A DNA stretch of 64,000 nucleotides from Neotamlana sargassicola (GTDB lineage Bacteria > Bacteroidota > Bacteroidia > Flavobacteriales > Flavobacteriaceae). Positions 17,989-26,757 of this stretch are shown piece by piece (the first letter of the stretch is position 1; every line of letters begins with the position of its first letter). The stretch is taken from positions 124,001 through 188,000 of the forward strand of contig NZ_JAJAPX010000002.1 of the NCBI RefSeq assembly GCF_020523965.1, in the 5' to 3' direction. Below the pieces are notes generated by a model that was not told where the DNA came from, did not search any database, and saw only the letters and a list, made by a program, of their open reading frames with translations. Position numbers and translations under genes: made by a program.

Positions 17989-19602
17989 ATGGCTATAGTA
18001 GTAAATATGCCGCGTTTAAGCGACACTATGGAAGAAGGAACCGTGGCAACATGGTTAAAAAAAGTTGGTGATAAGGTTGAAGAAGGAGATATTTTAGCAG
18101 AAATTGAAACCGATAAAGCCACAATGGAGTTCGAATCTTTTAACGAAGGAACATTACTTCATATAGGTGTGCAAGAAGGTGAAACTACAAAAGTAGATGA
18201 GCTTTTAGCAATTATAGGTGATGAAGGTGAAGATATTTCTGGACTATTAAATGGAGGTAGTGCTCCTGCTGAGGCTCCTGCAGAAGAGTCGTCAAGTAAT
18301 TCAGAAGAAGCACCAGCAGCTGAAGCTCCTGCTCAAGAATTACCTGAAGGTGTAATAGTTGTAACTATGCCACGTTTAAGTGATACAATGGAAGAAGGTA
18401 CTGTTGCTACTTGGTTGAAAAAAGTTGGCGATACAGTTGAAGAAGGAGATATTTTAGCAGAGATTGAAACAGATAAAGCAACCATGGAATTTGAGTCATT
18501 TCAATCTGGTACTTTATTAGAAATAGGTTTACAAGAAGGAGAATCGGCAAAAGTAGATTCTTTATTAGCAATAATTGGTCCTGCAGGAACAGATGTTTCT
18601 GGAGTAGCATCAGGTTTTTCTGCGCCAGCAGCAAAAACTGAGACAGCACCAAAGGCCGAAGCTCCAAAAGCTGCAGCACCAGCTCCAGCAAAAGCGGAGT
18701 CTAAACCGAGTGCGCCAAAACCAACCCCTGTAACAGAAAACGGTCGTGTGTTTGTTTCGCCTTTAGCCAAGAAATTAGCTGAGGAAAAAGGAATTAACCT
18801 AACTAAAGTTCAAGGTACTGGTGAAAACGGACGTATTGTTAAACGCGATATAGAAAATTACGAACCTGCAGCTGCAGTAGCAGAAAGCACTGCTGTTGCT
18901 AGTTTTGCTGTTGCCGGAGAAGAAAAAACAGAAGAAGTTAAAAACTCTTCAATGCGTAAAGCTATTGCTAAGTCGTTAGGTAAATCTAAATTTACTGCAC
19001 CACACTTCTACTTAAATATAGAAGTAGATATGGATAACGCTATTGCTTCTCGTAAAACAATAAACGCTATTCCAGATACAAAAGTATCGTTTAACGATAT
19101 GGTGGTAAAAGCTTGTGCTATGGCGCTTGTAAAACACCCGCAAGTAAATACTACTTGGGATGATAATGCAACTAAATTCCATAGTCATATTCATGTTGGT
19201 GTTGCTGTAGCTGTAGACGACGGTTTAGTTGTACCAGTTATTAAGCACACAAATGCGTTAAGCTTAACTCAAATTGGTTCTTCGGTTCGTGATTTAGCAG
19301 GTAAAGCAAGAAACAAAAAAATTAAACCAGATGAAATGTCTGGAAGTACATTTACAGTTTCTAACTTAGGGATGTTTGGTATTCAGAGTTTTACATCTAT
19401 TATCAATCAGCCTAACTCAGCAATTTTATCGGTTGGAGCAATTGTACAAAAACCAGTTGTAAAAGATGGTCAAATAGTTGTGGGTAATACCATGATGTTA
19501 ACCTTAGCATGTGACCACAGAACGGTTGATGGTGCAGTAGGAGCTCAATTTTTACAAACTTTAAAAACATTTATTGAGAACCCAGTAACTATGATAGCGT
19601 AG
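17989..19602 (+). CDS. pdhC: Dihydrolipoamide acetyltransferase (E2) with two lipoyl domains
   Basis: E2 core of pyruvate dehydrogenase, 537 residues. Lipoyl domain 1 spans about 1-78 with the lipoylated Lys43 in ETDKATMEFES; lipoyl domain 2 spans about 122-200 with Lys163 in the same motif. The two are nearly identical over 50 residues. Ala/Pro linkers separate them. The E3/E1-binding domain (FVSPLAKKLAEEKGINL ... GRIVKRDIE) is near 255-290, and the catalytic domain ends with the active-site motif DHRTVDGAVGA. The ATG lies 3 nt after the pdhA stop, so the pair is translationally coupled. Confidence 0.95.
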   Translation: MAIVVNMPRLSDTMEEGTVATWLKKVGDKVEEGDILAEIETDKATMEFESFNEGTLLHIGVQEGETTKVDELLAIIGDEGEDISGLLNGGSAPAEAPAEESSSNSEEAPAAEAPAQELPEGVIVVTMPRLSDTMEEGTVATWLKKVGDTVEEGDILAEIETDKATMEFESFQSGTLLEIGLQEGESAKVDSLLAIIGPAGTDVSGVASGFSAPAAKTETAPKAEAPKAAAPAPAKAESKPSAPKPTPVTENGRVFVSPLAKKLAEEKGINLTKVQGTGENGRIVKRDIENYEPAAAVAESTAVASFAVAGEEKTEEVKNSSMRKAIAKSLGKSKFTAPHFYLNIEVDMDNAIASRKTINAIPDTKVSFNDMVVKACAMALVKHPQVNTTWDDNATKFHSHIHVGVAVAVDDGLVVPVIKHTNALSLTQIGSSVRDLAGKARNKKIKPDEMSGSTFTVSNLGMFGIQSFTSIINQPNSAILSVGAIVQKPVVKDGQIVVGNTMMLTLACDHRTVDGAVGAQFLQTLKTFIENPVTMIA

Positions 19603-19630
19603 TTATTAAGTACTTTTTAATTTATAAAAT

Positions 19631-19669
19631 AAAAAACCTGGATCAATTAATTTGATTCAGGTTTTTTTA
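19631..19669 (+). terminator. Terminator of the pdhA-pdhC operon
   Basis: CCTGGATCAA pairs with TTGATTCAGG (one G-T pair) around TTAAT, preceded by six A and followed by seven T. Confidence 0.88.
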
Positions 19670-19695
19670 TCTTTAAACAAAGAATATTTTAAAAA

Positions 19696-20631
19696 ATGAA
19701 ACAAATATTATCTGTATTTAGTTTACTCACTATACTATGTTGTTCAACTTCTAAAGCATTTCAAGTAAAAGAACAAGCCGTTAAAGCAAGTTTAACATAT
19801 TTAGCTTCCAATGAGTTAAACGGAAGGCAAACCGGAACAAAGGGTATTGAAAAGGCGGCGATTTACATAGAATCTATTTTTAAAGACTATAAAGTATCTC
19901 CTTATTTCGAAACCTATCGAGATAGCTTTCAGCTAAAAGATATTACAGGTTATAATATAGTTGGGTATTTAGAAGGAAACGACCCTAAATTAAAAGATGA
20001 ATTTGTAATTCTAGGCGCACATTACGATCACATTGGAACTGCAAAAACTGTAGATGGCGATAGTATTGCTAACGGAGCAAACGATGATGCTTCAGGAACT
20101 GTGGCAGTTTTGGAATGGGCAAAATATTTCGCAAAATCAAAAAACAATAAACGCAGTATTTTATTTACGCTTTATTCAGCTGAAGAAATGGGTTTAAAAG
20201 GCTCAGCTCATTTAGCCAAAGTTTTAAAAGAACAAAATTTAAACTTGTACACCATGATAAATTTTGAAATGATTGGTGTGCCACGAACTTTTGGTAATAA
20301 ATTAAGTTATGTAACAGGCTATAAAAAATCGAATATTGCGGATAAATTGAACGCTTATGCTGGAGAATCGCTAGTCGGATTTTTGCCGCAGGCTAAAAAG
20401 TTTAACTTATTTAAACGTTCAGATAATTTTCCATTTTTCAATGAGTTTAATGTGCCTGCGCACGCTATTTCGACATTTGATTTTACAAATTTTGATTATT
20501 ATCATCATGTTGACGATGAAGCTGAAAATATGGACTTTACCCACATGACCAACTTTATAAATAAAATGATTCCTGCACTCGAAGGCATGATTAATACATC
20601 TTCAAAAGAAATAAAACTAAACGATGAGTAA
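19696..20631 (+). CDS. M28-family zinc aminopeptidase (exported)
   Basis: Metallopeptidase of 311 residues. The N-terminal hydrophobic segment (residues 1-20) points to export; LCC at 15-17 is not a good lipobox. The metal-binding sites of family M28 are present: LGAHYDHIG (His), NGANDDASGT (bridging Asp), SAEEMGLKGS (catalytic and metal-binding Glu pair), and a late His in DFDYYHHVDDEAE-like context (FDYYHHVDDEAENMD). It probably trims peptides in the periplasm or at the surface. It begins a co-directional run; the next gene overlaps its end by 8 nt. Confidence 0.9.
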   Translation: MKQILSVFSLLTILCCSTSKAFQVKEQAVKASLTYLASNELNGRQTGTKGIEKAAIYIESIFKDYKVSPYFETYRDSFQLKDITGYNIVGYLEGNDPKLKDEFVILGAHYDHIGTAKTVDGDSIANGANDDASGTVAVLEWAKYFAKSKNNKRSILFTLYSAEEMGLKGSAHLAKVLKEQNLNLYTMINFEMIGVPRTFGNKLSYVTGYKKSNIADKLNAYAGESLVGFLPQAKKFNLFKRSDNFPFFNEFNVPAHAISTFDFTNFDYYHHVDDEAENMDFTHMTNFINKMIPALEGMINTSSKEIKLNDE

Positions 20632-21307
20632 AAACATAATTATAACAGGAACGAGTAGAGGTATTGGTTTCGAATTAGTCAAGCAATTCGCAAAAGCAGG
20701 ACACCATGTTTTAGCGCTTTCGCGGAATGAAAAAACCGTTCAAGATTTAAAACTGCAAAATGTAACTGCTTTTTCATTCGATTTATCCGATGTTGAAGCT
20801 TATAAAAAAGTAGAAGATTTTATTACAAAAAACTGGCAACAAGTAGATGTTTTAATAAATAACGCGGGAGCTTTGATTAATAAACCATTTTCAGAATTAA
20901 CAATGAAAGATTATGAAACGGTTTACAAAACCAATGTATTTGGTGTTGCCGAATTAACTCGCATAGTTTTACCGTTTATGAAAATTAATAGCCATGTGGT
21001 TACTATAAGTTCTATGGGCGGTGTACAAGGCAGTTTAAAATTCCCTGGTTTAGCTGCTTACAGTTCAAGTAAAGGTGCTGTTATTACTTTAACCGAGTTG
21101 CTTGCTGAAGAATATAAAGATTCTGGTATAGCATTTAATGTACTTGCTTTGGGAGCGGTACAAACCGAAATGTTAGAAGAGGCATTTCCAGGTTACCAAG
21201 CGCCAACAACAGCTCAAGAAATGGCAGATTATATTTTCAATTTTGCACTTAAAGGACAAAAATACTATAACGGAAAACTGTTGCAGGTTTCAAATTCTAC
21301 ACCTTGA
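20624..21307 (+). CDS. SDR-family oxidoreductase
   Basis: Short-chain dehydrogenase/reductase of 227 residues with an NAD(P)-binding Rossmann fold. The nucleotide loop is TGTSRGIG (8-15), NNAGA is near 85, and the catalytic Ser and Tyr-x-x-x-Lys are seen as TISSMGG and YSSSKGA near 130-150. It is somewhat short for the family (about 245) but complete. Its ATG overlaps the M28 peptidase stop by 8 nt and the HAD gene follows after 3 nt. The substrate cannot be told. Confidence 0.88.
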   Translation: MSKNIIITGTSRGIGFELVKQFAKAGHHVLALSRNEKTVQDLKLQNVTAFSFDLSDVEAYKKVEDFITKNWQQVDVLINNAGALINKPFSELTMKDYETVYKTNVFGVAELTRIVLPFMKINSHVVTISSMGGVQGSLKFPGLAAYSSSKGAVITLTELLAEEYKDSGIAFNVLALGAVQTEMLEEAFPGYQAPTTAQEMADYIFNFALKGQKYYNGKLLQVSNSTP

Positions 21308-21310
21308 TTT

Positions 21311-21949
21311 ATGAGCAAATACAAATGCATAATTTTCGATTGCGATGGTATTTTAGTCGATAGTGAAATTGTTAGCAATCAAGTTTTAGTTGATATGGCT
21401 AACGAACATGGTGCAAACATTGATTTAGAATATGCTTTTAAACATTTTAAAGGCAGTTTTATTGAAGCTTGTACCGAAAAAATAGAAACATTAGCAACAA
21501 AACCACTTATAAATAATTTTATAGATGAGTATAGAAAACGAAGTTTTGAAGCCTTTAAACAAAGCATGAAACCAGTAAATGGTATTAAAGAAGTTTTAGA
21601 AAATTTAAAATTGCCTTTTTGTGTGGCATCTAGCGGGCCAGAAGATAAAATAAAACTCAATTTAGGTTTAACGGGCTTATTACCATTTTTTGAAGATCGT
21701 ATTTTTAGTTGTTACGCTATTAATAAATGGAAACCCGATCCGTCTGTGTTTTTATGGGCAGCAGAAACTATGGGGTTTAAACCTAGCGAATGTTTAGTTA
21801 TAGAAGATAGCTTATCTGGTGTAACTGCTGCAATAAATGGCGGTTTTGATGTGTTTGGTTATACCGAGCGCGATTATAAAAACGCTTTGCCAACCAAGGC
21901 CACAAAAACCTTTGGTAATATGGCAGAATTACTAAGCTTAATTTCATAG
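21311..21949 (+). CDS. HAD-superfamily phosphatase / phosphoglucomutase-like
   Basis: Cytoplasmic HAD hydrolase, 212 residues, subfamily IA with a helical cap. Motif I is FDCDGILVDSE (nucleophile Asp9, acid/base Asp11). Motif II is ASSGPEDK, the motif III lysine is in KPDPSVFLWAAE, and motif IV is IEDSLSGV. This pattern resembles beta-phosphoglucomutases and 6-phosphogluconate phosphatase-like enzymes; sugar phosphates are likely substrates, but specificity is not visible. It sits in the tightly packed run between the SDR gene and the SprT-like gene. Confidence 0.87.
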   Translation: MSKYKCIIFDCDGILVDSEIVSNQVLVDMANEHGANIDLEYAFKHFKGSFIEACTEKIETLATKPLINNFIDEYRKRSFEAFKQSMKPVNGIKEVLENLKLPFCVASSGPEDKIKLNLGLTGLLPFFEDRIFSCYAINKWKPDPSVFLWAAETMGFKPSECLVIEDSLSGVTAAINGGFDVFGYTERDYKNALPTKATKTFGNMAELLSLIS

Positions 21950-21955
21950 AATTAA

Positions 21956-22558
21956 TTGCAGTCTAAATTAATACATTATATACCAGAGAAGGCTTTATCA
22001 AAAGTTTTAAAGTTATTAGATCATGATAATTTAGTGATTAAAGTAAAAGGCGAACGTAAAACCAAACATGGTGATTATAGGGCTTTACCTAACGGAAAGC
22101 ATCAAATTACAATAAATGCTAACTTAAATAAATATAGGTTTTTAATCACTTTAATTCATGAAATTGCTCATTTTGAAGCCTTTCAAAATTACGGCAGACA
22201 AATAAAACCACATGGATTGGAGTGGAAACGCACATTTCAGCATTTAATGTTGCCTTTTTTAAACCCAGAAATTTTTCCAAATCATTTACTTCCGCTTTTA
22301 GCAAATCATTTTAAAAATCCAAAAGCATCAAGCGATACCGATGTTAAATTAGCTTTATCATTAAAACAATACGATGCGCCAAATAATAAAACTTATATAT
22401 TTGAAGTTGCGCCAAATACCATTTTCAAAATTTATAATGGTAAAATGTTTAAAATGCTTAAAAAACGAGTTAAACGTTACGAATGTGTTGAGATTGAAAC
22501 AGGAAAATTGTATCTTTTCAATCCAAATGCAGAAGTAGAAGTAATAAAGAATAAATAA
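21956..22558 (+). CDS. SprT-like metalloprotease-fold protein
   Basis: Protein of 200 residues with a SprT-like zinc-metallopeptidase N-terminal domain. HEIAHFEAF (HExxH) lies near residue 67, followed by a downstream His in KPHGLEWKRTF that is a likely third ligand. The C-terminal part is basic and lacks an obvious Cys-rich zinc ribbon. SprT/Spartan-like proteins act on DNA-protein crosslinks in eukaryotes; the bacterial role is unsettled. The start is TTG at 21956, 6 nt after the HAD stop; no ATG exists upstream of the HExxH block in this frame. Confidence 0.83.
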   Translation: MQSKLIHYIPEKALSKVLKLLDHDNLVIKVKGERKTKHGDYRALPNGKHQITINANLNKYRFLITLIHEIAHFEAFQNYGRQIKPHGLEWKRTFQHLMLPFLNPEIFPNHLLPLLANHFKNPKASSDTDVKLALSLKQYDAPNNKTYIFEVAPNTIFKIYNGKMFKMLKKRVKRYECVEIETGKLYLFNPNAEVEVIKNK

Positions 22559-22584
22559 ACATAAAATAACTAAAATACTTTAAA

Positions 22585-23664
22585 ATGAACAAAAATTATT
22601 ATGCCATCCTAATGGCAGGTGGAGTTGGCTCTAGGTTTTGGCCGGTGAGCACTCAGGATTTTCCAAAACAATTTCACGATATGTTGGGTACAGGCGATAC
22701 TTTAATTCAAAAAACATTTCAAAGACTTTCACATTTAATTCCAAAAGAAAACATATACATTTTAACCAACGAGCGTTATAACGATTTGGTTTTAGAGCAA
22801 CTTCCAGAGGTTACACAAAAGCAAGTGGTTTTAGAACCTGCAATGCGTAATACGGCGCCATGTATTTTATATGCTTCATTAAAAATTCAAAAGGAAAATC
22901 CAGATGCGGTTATGATTGTTGCACCAAGCGACCATTGGATTGAAGATGAAGCAACATTCTCGAAAAACGTAGAACAAGCATTCGAATTTTGTGCCGATAA
23001 CGATGCCTTAATGACCTTAGGTATTCAACCAACTTTTCCTAATACTGGTTATGGTTATATAGAGTTCGATAAAGGCGCATCAAACGATATAAAATCAGTA
23101 AATCAGTTTAGAGAAAAACCAGATTATGAAACGGCAAAATCGTTTATAGACCAAGGAAACTTCTTATGGAATGCTGGGATATTTATGTGGAGTGCTAAAA
23201 GTGTGGTGAAAGCTTTTGAAAGTAATCAACCAGAATTGTACAAACATTTTGAAGCAGGAATATCGGCATATAATACCGAAGCCGAAGAGGCTTTTATAAA
23301 AGAAAATTACCCATTAGCAGAAAACATTTCTGTAGATTATGCCATCATGGAAAAATCAAAAAATGTTTATGTTATTGCGGCCGAATTCGATTGGAACGAT
23401 CTTGGTACTTGGGGTAGTTTATATGACAAATTGGGAGCTAACGATAATGGTAATGCAGTAGTTAATGCTAGAACTTTAGTTGAGGATGCATCGGGAAATA
23501 TGATTAGAACTAAAAACAATAAAATTGTAGTTGTAGATGGTTTAAATGATTATATTGTGGTAGATAAAGAAGATGTGTTATTAATTTATCCAAAATCAAA
23601 AGAACAGGATATTAAAAAAGTTCTTCAAAAAGTAAAAGATAAATTTGGAGAACAATACGGTTAG
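22585..23664 (+). CDS. manC: Mannose-1-phosphate guanylyltransferase
   Basis: Nucleotidyltransferase of 359 residues that makes GDP-mannose for surface polysaccharides. The signature MAGGVGSRFWPVSTQDFPKQF near residue 11 (nucleotide binding) differs from the common FWPLSR form only slightly. EPAMRNTAPC near 84, APSDHWI near 113 and GYGYIEF near 154 are standard. The C-terminal part has FDWNDLGTWGSL. It lacks the fused phosphomannose isomerase domain of the long ManC type. It is the fifth gene of a co-directional run starting at 19696 and lies 7 nt before the DUF389 gene. Confidence 0.93.
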   Translation: MNKNYYAILMAGGVGSRFWPVSTQDFPKQFHDMLGTGDTLIQKTFQRLSHLIPKENIYILTNERYNDLVLEQLPEVTQKQVVLEPAMRNTAPCILYASLKIQKENPDAVMIVAPSDHWIEDEATFSKNVEQAFEFCADNDALMTLGIQPTFPNTGYGYIEFDKGASNDIKSVNQFREKPDYETAKSFIDQGNFLWNAGIFMWSAKSVVKAFESNQPELYKHFEAGISAYNTEAEEAFIKENYPLAENISVDYAIMEKSKNVYVIAAEFDWNDLGTWGSLYDKLGANDNGNAVVNARTLVEDASGNMIRTKNNKIVVVDGLNDYIVVDKEDVLLIYPKSKEQDIKKVLQKVKDKFGEQYG

Positions 23665-23670
23665 TATTTT

Positions 23671-25140
23671 ATGAGCGAAGAAAGTAAATTTAATTTCACT
23701 GAAGATGAAGTGAAACCTGAAAAAAATGTTGAGCAATCTAAAGAAGCTGTAAAAAAAGATGCGCAAGGTTTATTTAAAAGTATAAAAACTTTTTTTAGTG
23801 AGTTATTAGATTTTCGAGATGATACCGACAGAGATGCTACAATTGCAGCTATAAAAGGAGATATTCCATTTAAAGGAGCAACAGCTTGGATTTTAATTTG
23901 TTCCATTTTTGTAGCCTCTATTGGTTTAAATGCAAACTCAACAGCTGTGGTTATTGGTGCGATGTTAATTTCACCATTAATGGGGCCAATTTTAGGTGTC
24001 GGACTTTCTATTGCTATAAACGATATTGATACATTAAGACGCTCGTTAATAAATTTAGCTATTATGATAGTTTTAAGTTTATTAACGGCGTTTTTGTTTT
24101 TTAGGTTTTTTCCTTTAAGTGAAGATACTTCGGAATTGTTAGGGCGTGTTAAACCAGATATTCGTGATGTTTTAATTGCTTTTTTTGGTGGTTCGGCTTT
24201 AATTATTGCACGAACCAAAAAAGGTACTATTGCTTCAGTTATTTTTGGTGTCGCTATTGCCACAGCTTTAATGCCGCCATTATGTACAGCAGGGTATGGT
24301 TTAGCAAAAGCAAATTGGGAATATTTTGGGCAAGCCATGTATTTATTTACTATTAATACTATTTTTATAGCTCTTGCAACCTTTTTAGTTTTAAAAATAT
24401 TGCGCTTCCCAATGTTGCGATACGCAAATTCTAAAAAACGTAAACGTATATCCCAGTTAGCATCAATTACTGCAATTGTTGTAATGATTCCGGCTTCGTT
24501 TACATTCTGGAGCGTGTATAAAGAAAGTACTTTTAATAGAGATGCTATTCGCTTTATAGAGACAGAACTTACCGCTTTGGATTACGGTGAGTATATCAAG
24601 AAAAATACAACGTATAAATATGGTGGAGACACCGATGGTTTAATAGAATTAAATTCTTTTGGTCTTGAAGAAATACCAGAAAGCACTATTAACTTGTTGA
24701 AAAAAAGGATAGAAGATTATCCTGCTTTGGTTGAAGAAAATACGCAGTTAATATTTAATCAAAATAAAAACTCAACTGTAGATCAATTTAATTACATGAA
24801 ACAATTAAGGTTTCGAGATTCGTTAGATTTATTATCCTATCAGGATAGAATTAAATATTTACAAGATAGGGTTATAACTTTGGAGCGTTACGAGAAAAAC
24901 GACATTCCTTTTGAAGCTATAACTAAAGAAGTTGAAATAAATTATGAAAATATTGAAGAGATTTCGTTTTCTAACGTTATTAATTCAAACTTTAAGAAAA
25001 TAGATACACTTCCTGTGTTTTCTGTTAAATGGACTAGTAATTCTAGCGAAAGTTCAAGAAAAACCGATACTGAAAAATTAGAAAAATGGCTTAAATTAAA
25101 GCTTAAATCTAATAAAATTGAAGTAAAACGGGTAAATTAA
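23671..25140 (+). CDS. DUF389-family membrane protein
   Basis: Integral membrane protein of 489 residues. The first 65 residues are charged and cytoplasmic; five to six transmembrane segments lie between about 70 and 285, including the conserved block NSTAVVIGAMLISPLMGPILG and FGVAIATALMPPLCTAGYG typical of DUF389. The C-terminal 200 residues are hydrophilic and may form a helical soluble domain (YKESTFNRDAIRFIETEL and onward). The function of the family is unknown; a transport-like role is only a guess. It starts 7 nt after manC and is convergent with the ABC transporter pair 9 nt downstream. Confidence 0.85.
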   Translation: MSEESKFNFTEDEVKPEKNVEQSKEAVKKDAQGLFKSIKTFFSELLDFRDDTDRDATIAAIKGDIPFKGATAWILICSIFVASIGLNANSTAVVIGAMLISPLMGPILGVGLSIAINDIDTLRRSLINLAIMIVLSLLTAFLFFRFFPLSEDTSELLGRVKPDIRDVLIAFFGGSALIIARTKKGTIASVIFGVAIATALMPPLCTAGYGLAKANWEYFGQAMYLFTINTIFIALATFLVLKILRFPMLRYANSKKRKRISQLASITAIVVMIPASFTFWSVYKESTFNRDAIRFIETELTALDYGEYIKKNTTYKYGGDTDGLIELNSFGLEEIPESTINLLKKRIEDYPALVEENTQLIFNQNKNSTVDQFNYMKQLRFRDSLDLLSYQDRIKYLQDRVITLERYEKNDIPFEAITKEVEINYENIEEISFSNVINSNFKKIDTLPVFSVKWTSNSSESSRKTDTEKLEKWLKLKLKSNKIEVKRVN

Positions 25141-25148
25141 TTTAATAC

Positions 25149-25916
25149 TTAAACGTTATCTTCTAGGTACATTCGTCGAACTTTTTTAAATAAGTTAGAC
25201 GAGTAAACAAAATCTGTGACAGATGTATTATCGGTTTTAAAAATAGTATGCTTTGAGCCTTCCCATTCTTTTAAACCAAGTTTTAAAAACACAATTTTTT
25301 CACCAATTTCCATTACCGAGTTCATATCATGCGAATTAATTACAGTTGTTATTTGATATTCTTCGGTAATTTCTTGTATTAAATTATCAATAACAATTGA
25401 GGTTCGCGGGTCTAAGCCGGAGTTTGGTTCGTCGCAAAATAAATACTTTGGTTTATTAACAATAGCACGTGCAATTGCCACACGTTTTTGCATACCTCCA
25501 GAGGCTTCACTAGGCATTTTATTATGCGCATCCTCTAAATTTACACGTTTAAGAACAAAATCTACACGATCTTCCATTTCGCTTTTACTTTGTTTTGTAA
25601 ACATTTTTAAAGGAAACATAACATTTTCGGCAATCGTCATAGAATCAAATAACGCACTTCCTTGAAAAACCATACCTATCTCTGCACGAATATTACGCTT
25701 TTCATCTTCAGATAGCTTCGAAAAAATTTTGCCATCATAAGCAATGCTTCCTTGTTCGTAATCAAATAGGCCTAATAAGCATTTTAAAAAAACGGTTTTA
25801 CCAGAACCACTTTGCCCGATAATCAGGTTGGTTTTACCTTTTTCAAAAGTGGTCGTAATGCCTTTTAAAATATGAGCATTTCCAAACGATTTATGTAAAT
25901 TTTTAACTTCTATCAT
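25149..25916 (-). CDS. ABC transporter ATP-binding protein (MlaF-like)
   Basis: ATPase of 255 residues that partners the MlaE-type permease directly upstream. Walker A is GQSGSGKT near residue 36, the Q-loop is in VFQGSALF, the signature is SGGMQKRVAIARAI, Walker B is YLFCDEPNSGLDP and the H-loop is VINSHDM. I start it at ATG 25916, whose A overlaps the last base of the permease stop (TAATG); a 20-residue upstream extension in frame lies entirely inside the permease gene. Mla-type importers or exporters move phospholipids between the membranes; no MlaD-type substrate-binding gene is next to the pair here. Confidence 0.9.
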   Translation of the reverse strand: MIEVKNLHKSFGNAHILKGITTTFEKGKTNLIIGQSGSGKTVFLKCLLGLFDYEQGSIAYDGKIFSKLSEDEKRNIRAEIGMVFQGSALFDSMTIAENVMFPLKMFTKQSKSEMEDRVDFVLKRVNLEDAHNKMPSEASGGMQKRVAIARAIVNKPKYLFCDEPNSGLDPRTSIVIDNLIQEITEEYQITTVINSHDMNSVMEIGEKIVFLKLGLKEWEGSKHTIFKTDNTSVTDFVYSSNLFKKVRRMYLEDNV

Positions 25917-26653
25917 TATCCTAACATCATATCGGTTAATAAATAATTTAGTAAAATAATAACAACCGAAGTCCAAACAAACGAGGTTGTACTTGCTTTA
26001 CCAACTTCTAAAGCGCCACCTTTCATATAATAACCATAATAAGAGGGAATGGTAGCTAAAATAATAGCAAATACAAACGTTTTTATAAAAGCGTAAATAA
26101 TATGAAAAGTTTCAAAATCGGTTTGTATACCGGTTACATAATCTGCTAGAGTAGAATAACCTCCATAAACACAAGCAGCCATACCACCCAGAATACCTAA
26201 AAACATAGCTATAGATATAACAAACGGGTAAAGTAAAAGTGCAATAAATTTTGGGAAAACTAAGTAGTTTAAGGAGTTTATGCCCATAACTTCTAACGCA
26301 TCAATTTGTTCTGTTACACGCATGGTTCCAATGCTTGAGGTTATAAACGAGCCCACTTTACCAGCCATAATTATAGATATAAATGTTGGTGCAAATTCTA
26401 ATATAACAGACTGTCTTGTAGCAAAACCTACGAGGTACTTGGGTATTAACGGGCTGTCAATATTTAAAGCGGTTTGTATGGTAACAACGCCACCAACAAA
26501 AAAGGCTATAAAAGATACTATACCCAACGATCCAATTATTAAATCATCTATATCTTTTAGAATAAGTTGTTTCATAACACTCCACTTAGTGGGTTTACGA
26601 AACATTTCGGCAGTCATTAAAAAATAAGCTCCTATATTTTTTAGGTAGGTCAT
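25916..26653 (-). CDS. MlaE-family ABC transporter permease
   Basis: Inner-membrane permease of 245 residues with about five to six hydrophobic segments. The conserved MlaE region is clear: FAPTFISIIMAGKVGSFITS, then GTMRVTEQIDALEVMGIN, and LVFPKFIALLLYPFVIS. It is the first gene of a two-gene operon with the ATPase. The family handles lipid transport across the envelope in Gram-negative bacteria (established for Mla in E. coli); the direction and substrate in this organism are unknown. Confidence 0.9.
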   Translation of the reverse strand: MTYLKNIGAYFLMTAEMFRKPTKWSVMKQLILKDIDDLIIGSLGIVSFIAFFVGGVVTIQTALNIDSPLIPKYLVGFATRQSVILEFAPTFISIIMAGKVGSFITSSIGTMRVTEQIDALEVMGINSLNYLVFPKFIALLLYPFVISIAMFLGILGGMAACVYGGYSTLADYVTGIQTDFETFHIIYAFIKTFVFAIILATIPSYYGYYMKGGALEVGKASTTSFVWTSVVIILLNYLLTDMMLG

Positions 26654-26731
26654 ATAAATATATATTATTGCTAAATTAAAAAAACTTAAGCGTATTTAAC
26701 CTTAAATTTAAATTAAGATGTTATAAATATG

Positions 26732-26739
26732 TATTTTTG
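26732..26739 (+). promoter_or_regulatory. -7 element of the alkaline phosphatase-nuclease pair
   Basis: TATTTTTG fits TAnnTTTG and lies 18 nt before the ATG at 26758. An in-frame TTG at 26737 falls inside this box, so it cannot be the translation start if the promoter is used. Confidence 0.55.
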
Positions 26740-26757
26740 AAGCATAAATTTTTTATC

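Noticed and set aside
23661-24338. Minus-strand open frame of 225 codons
   Set aside because: Antisense shadow of the transmembrane part of the DUF389 gene; its composition is a by-product of the hydrophobic codons on the other strand.
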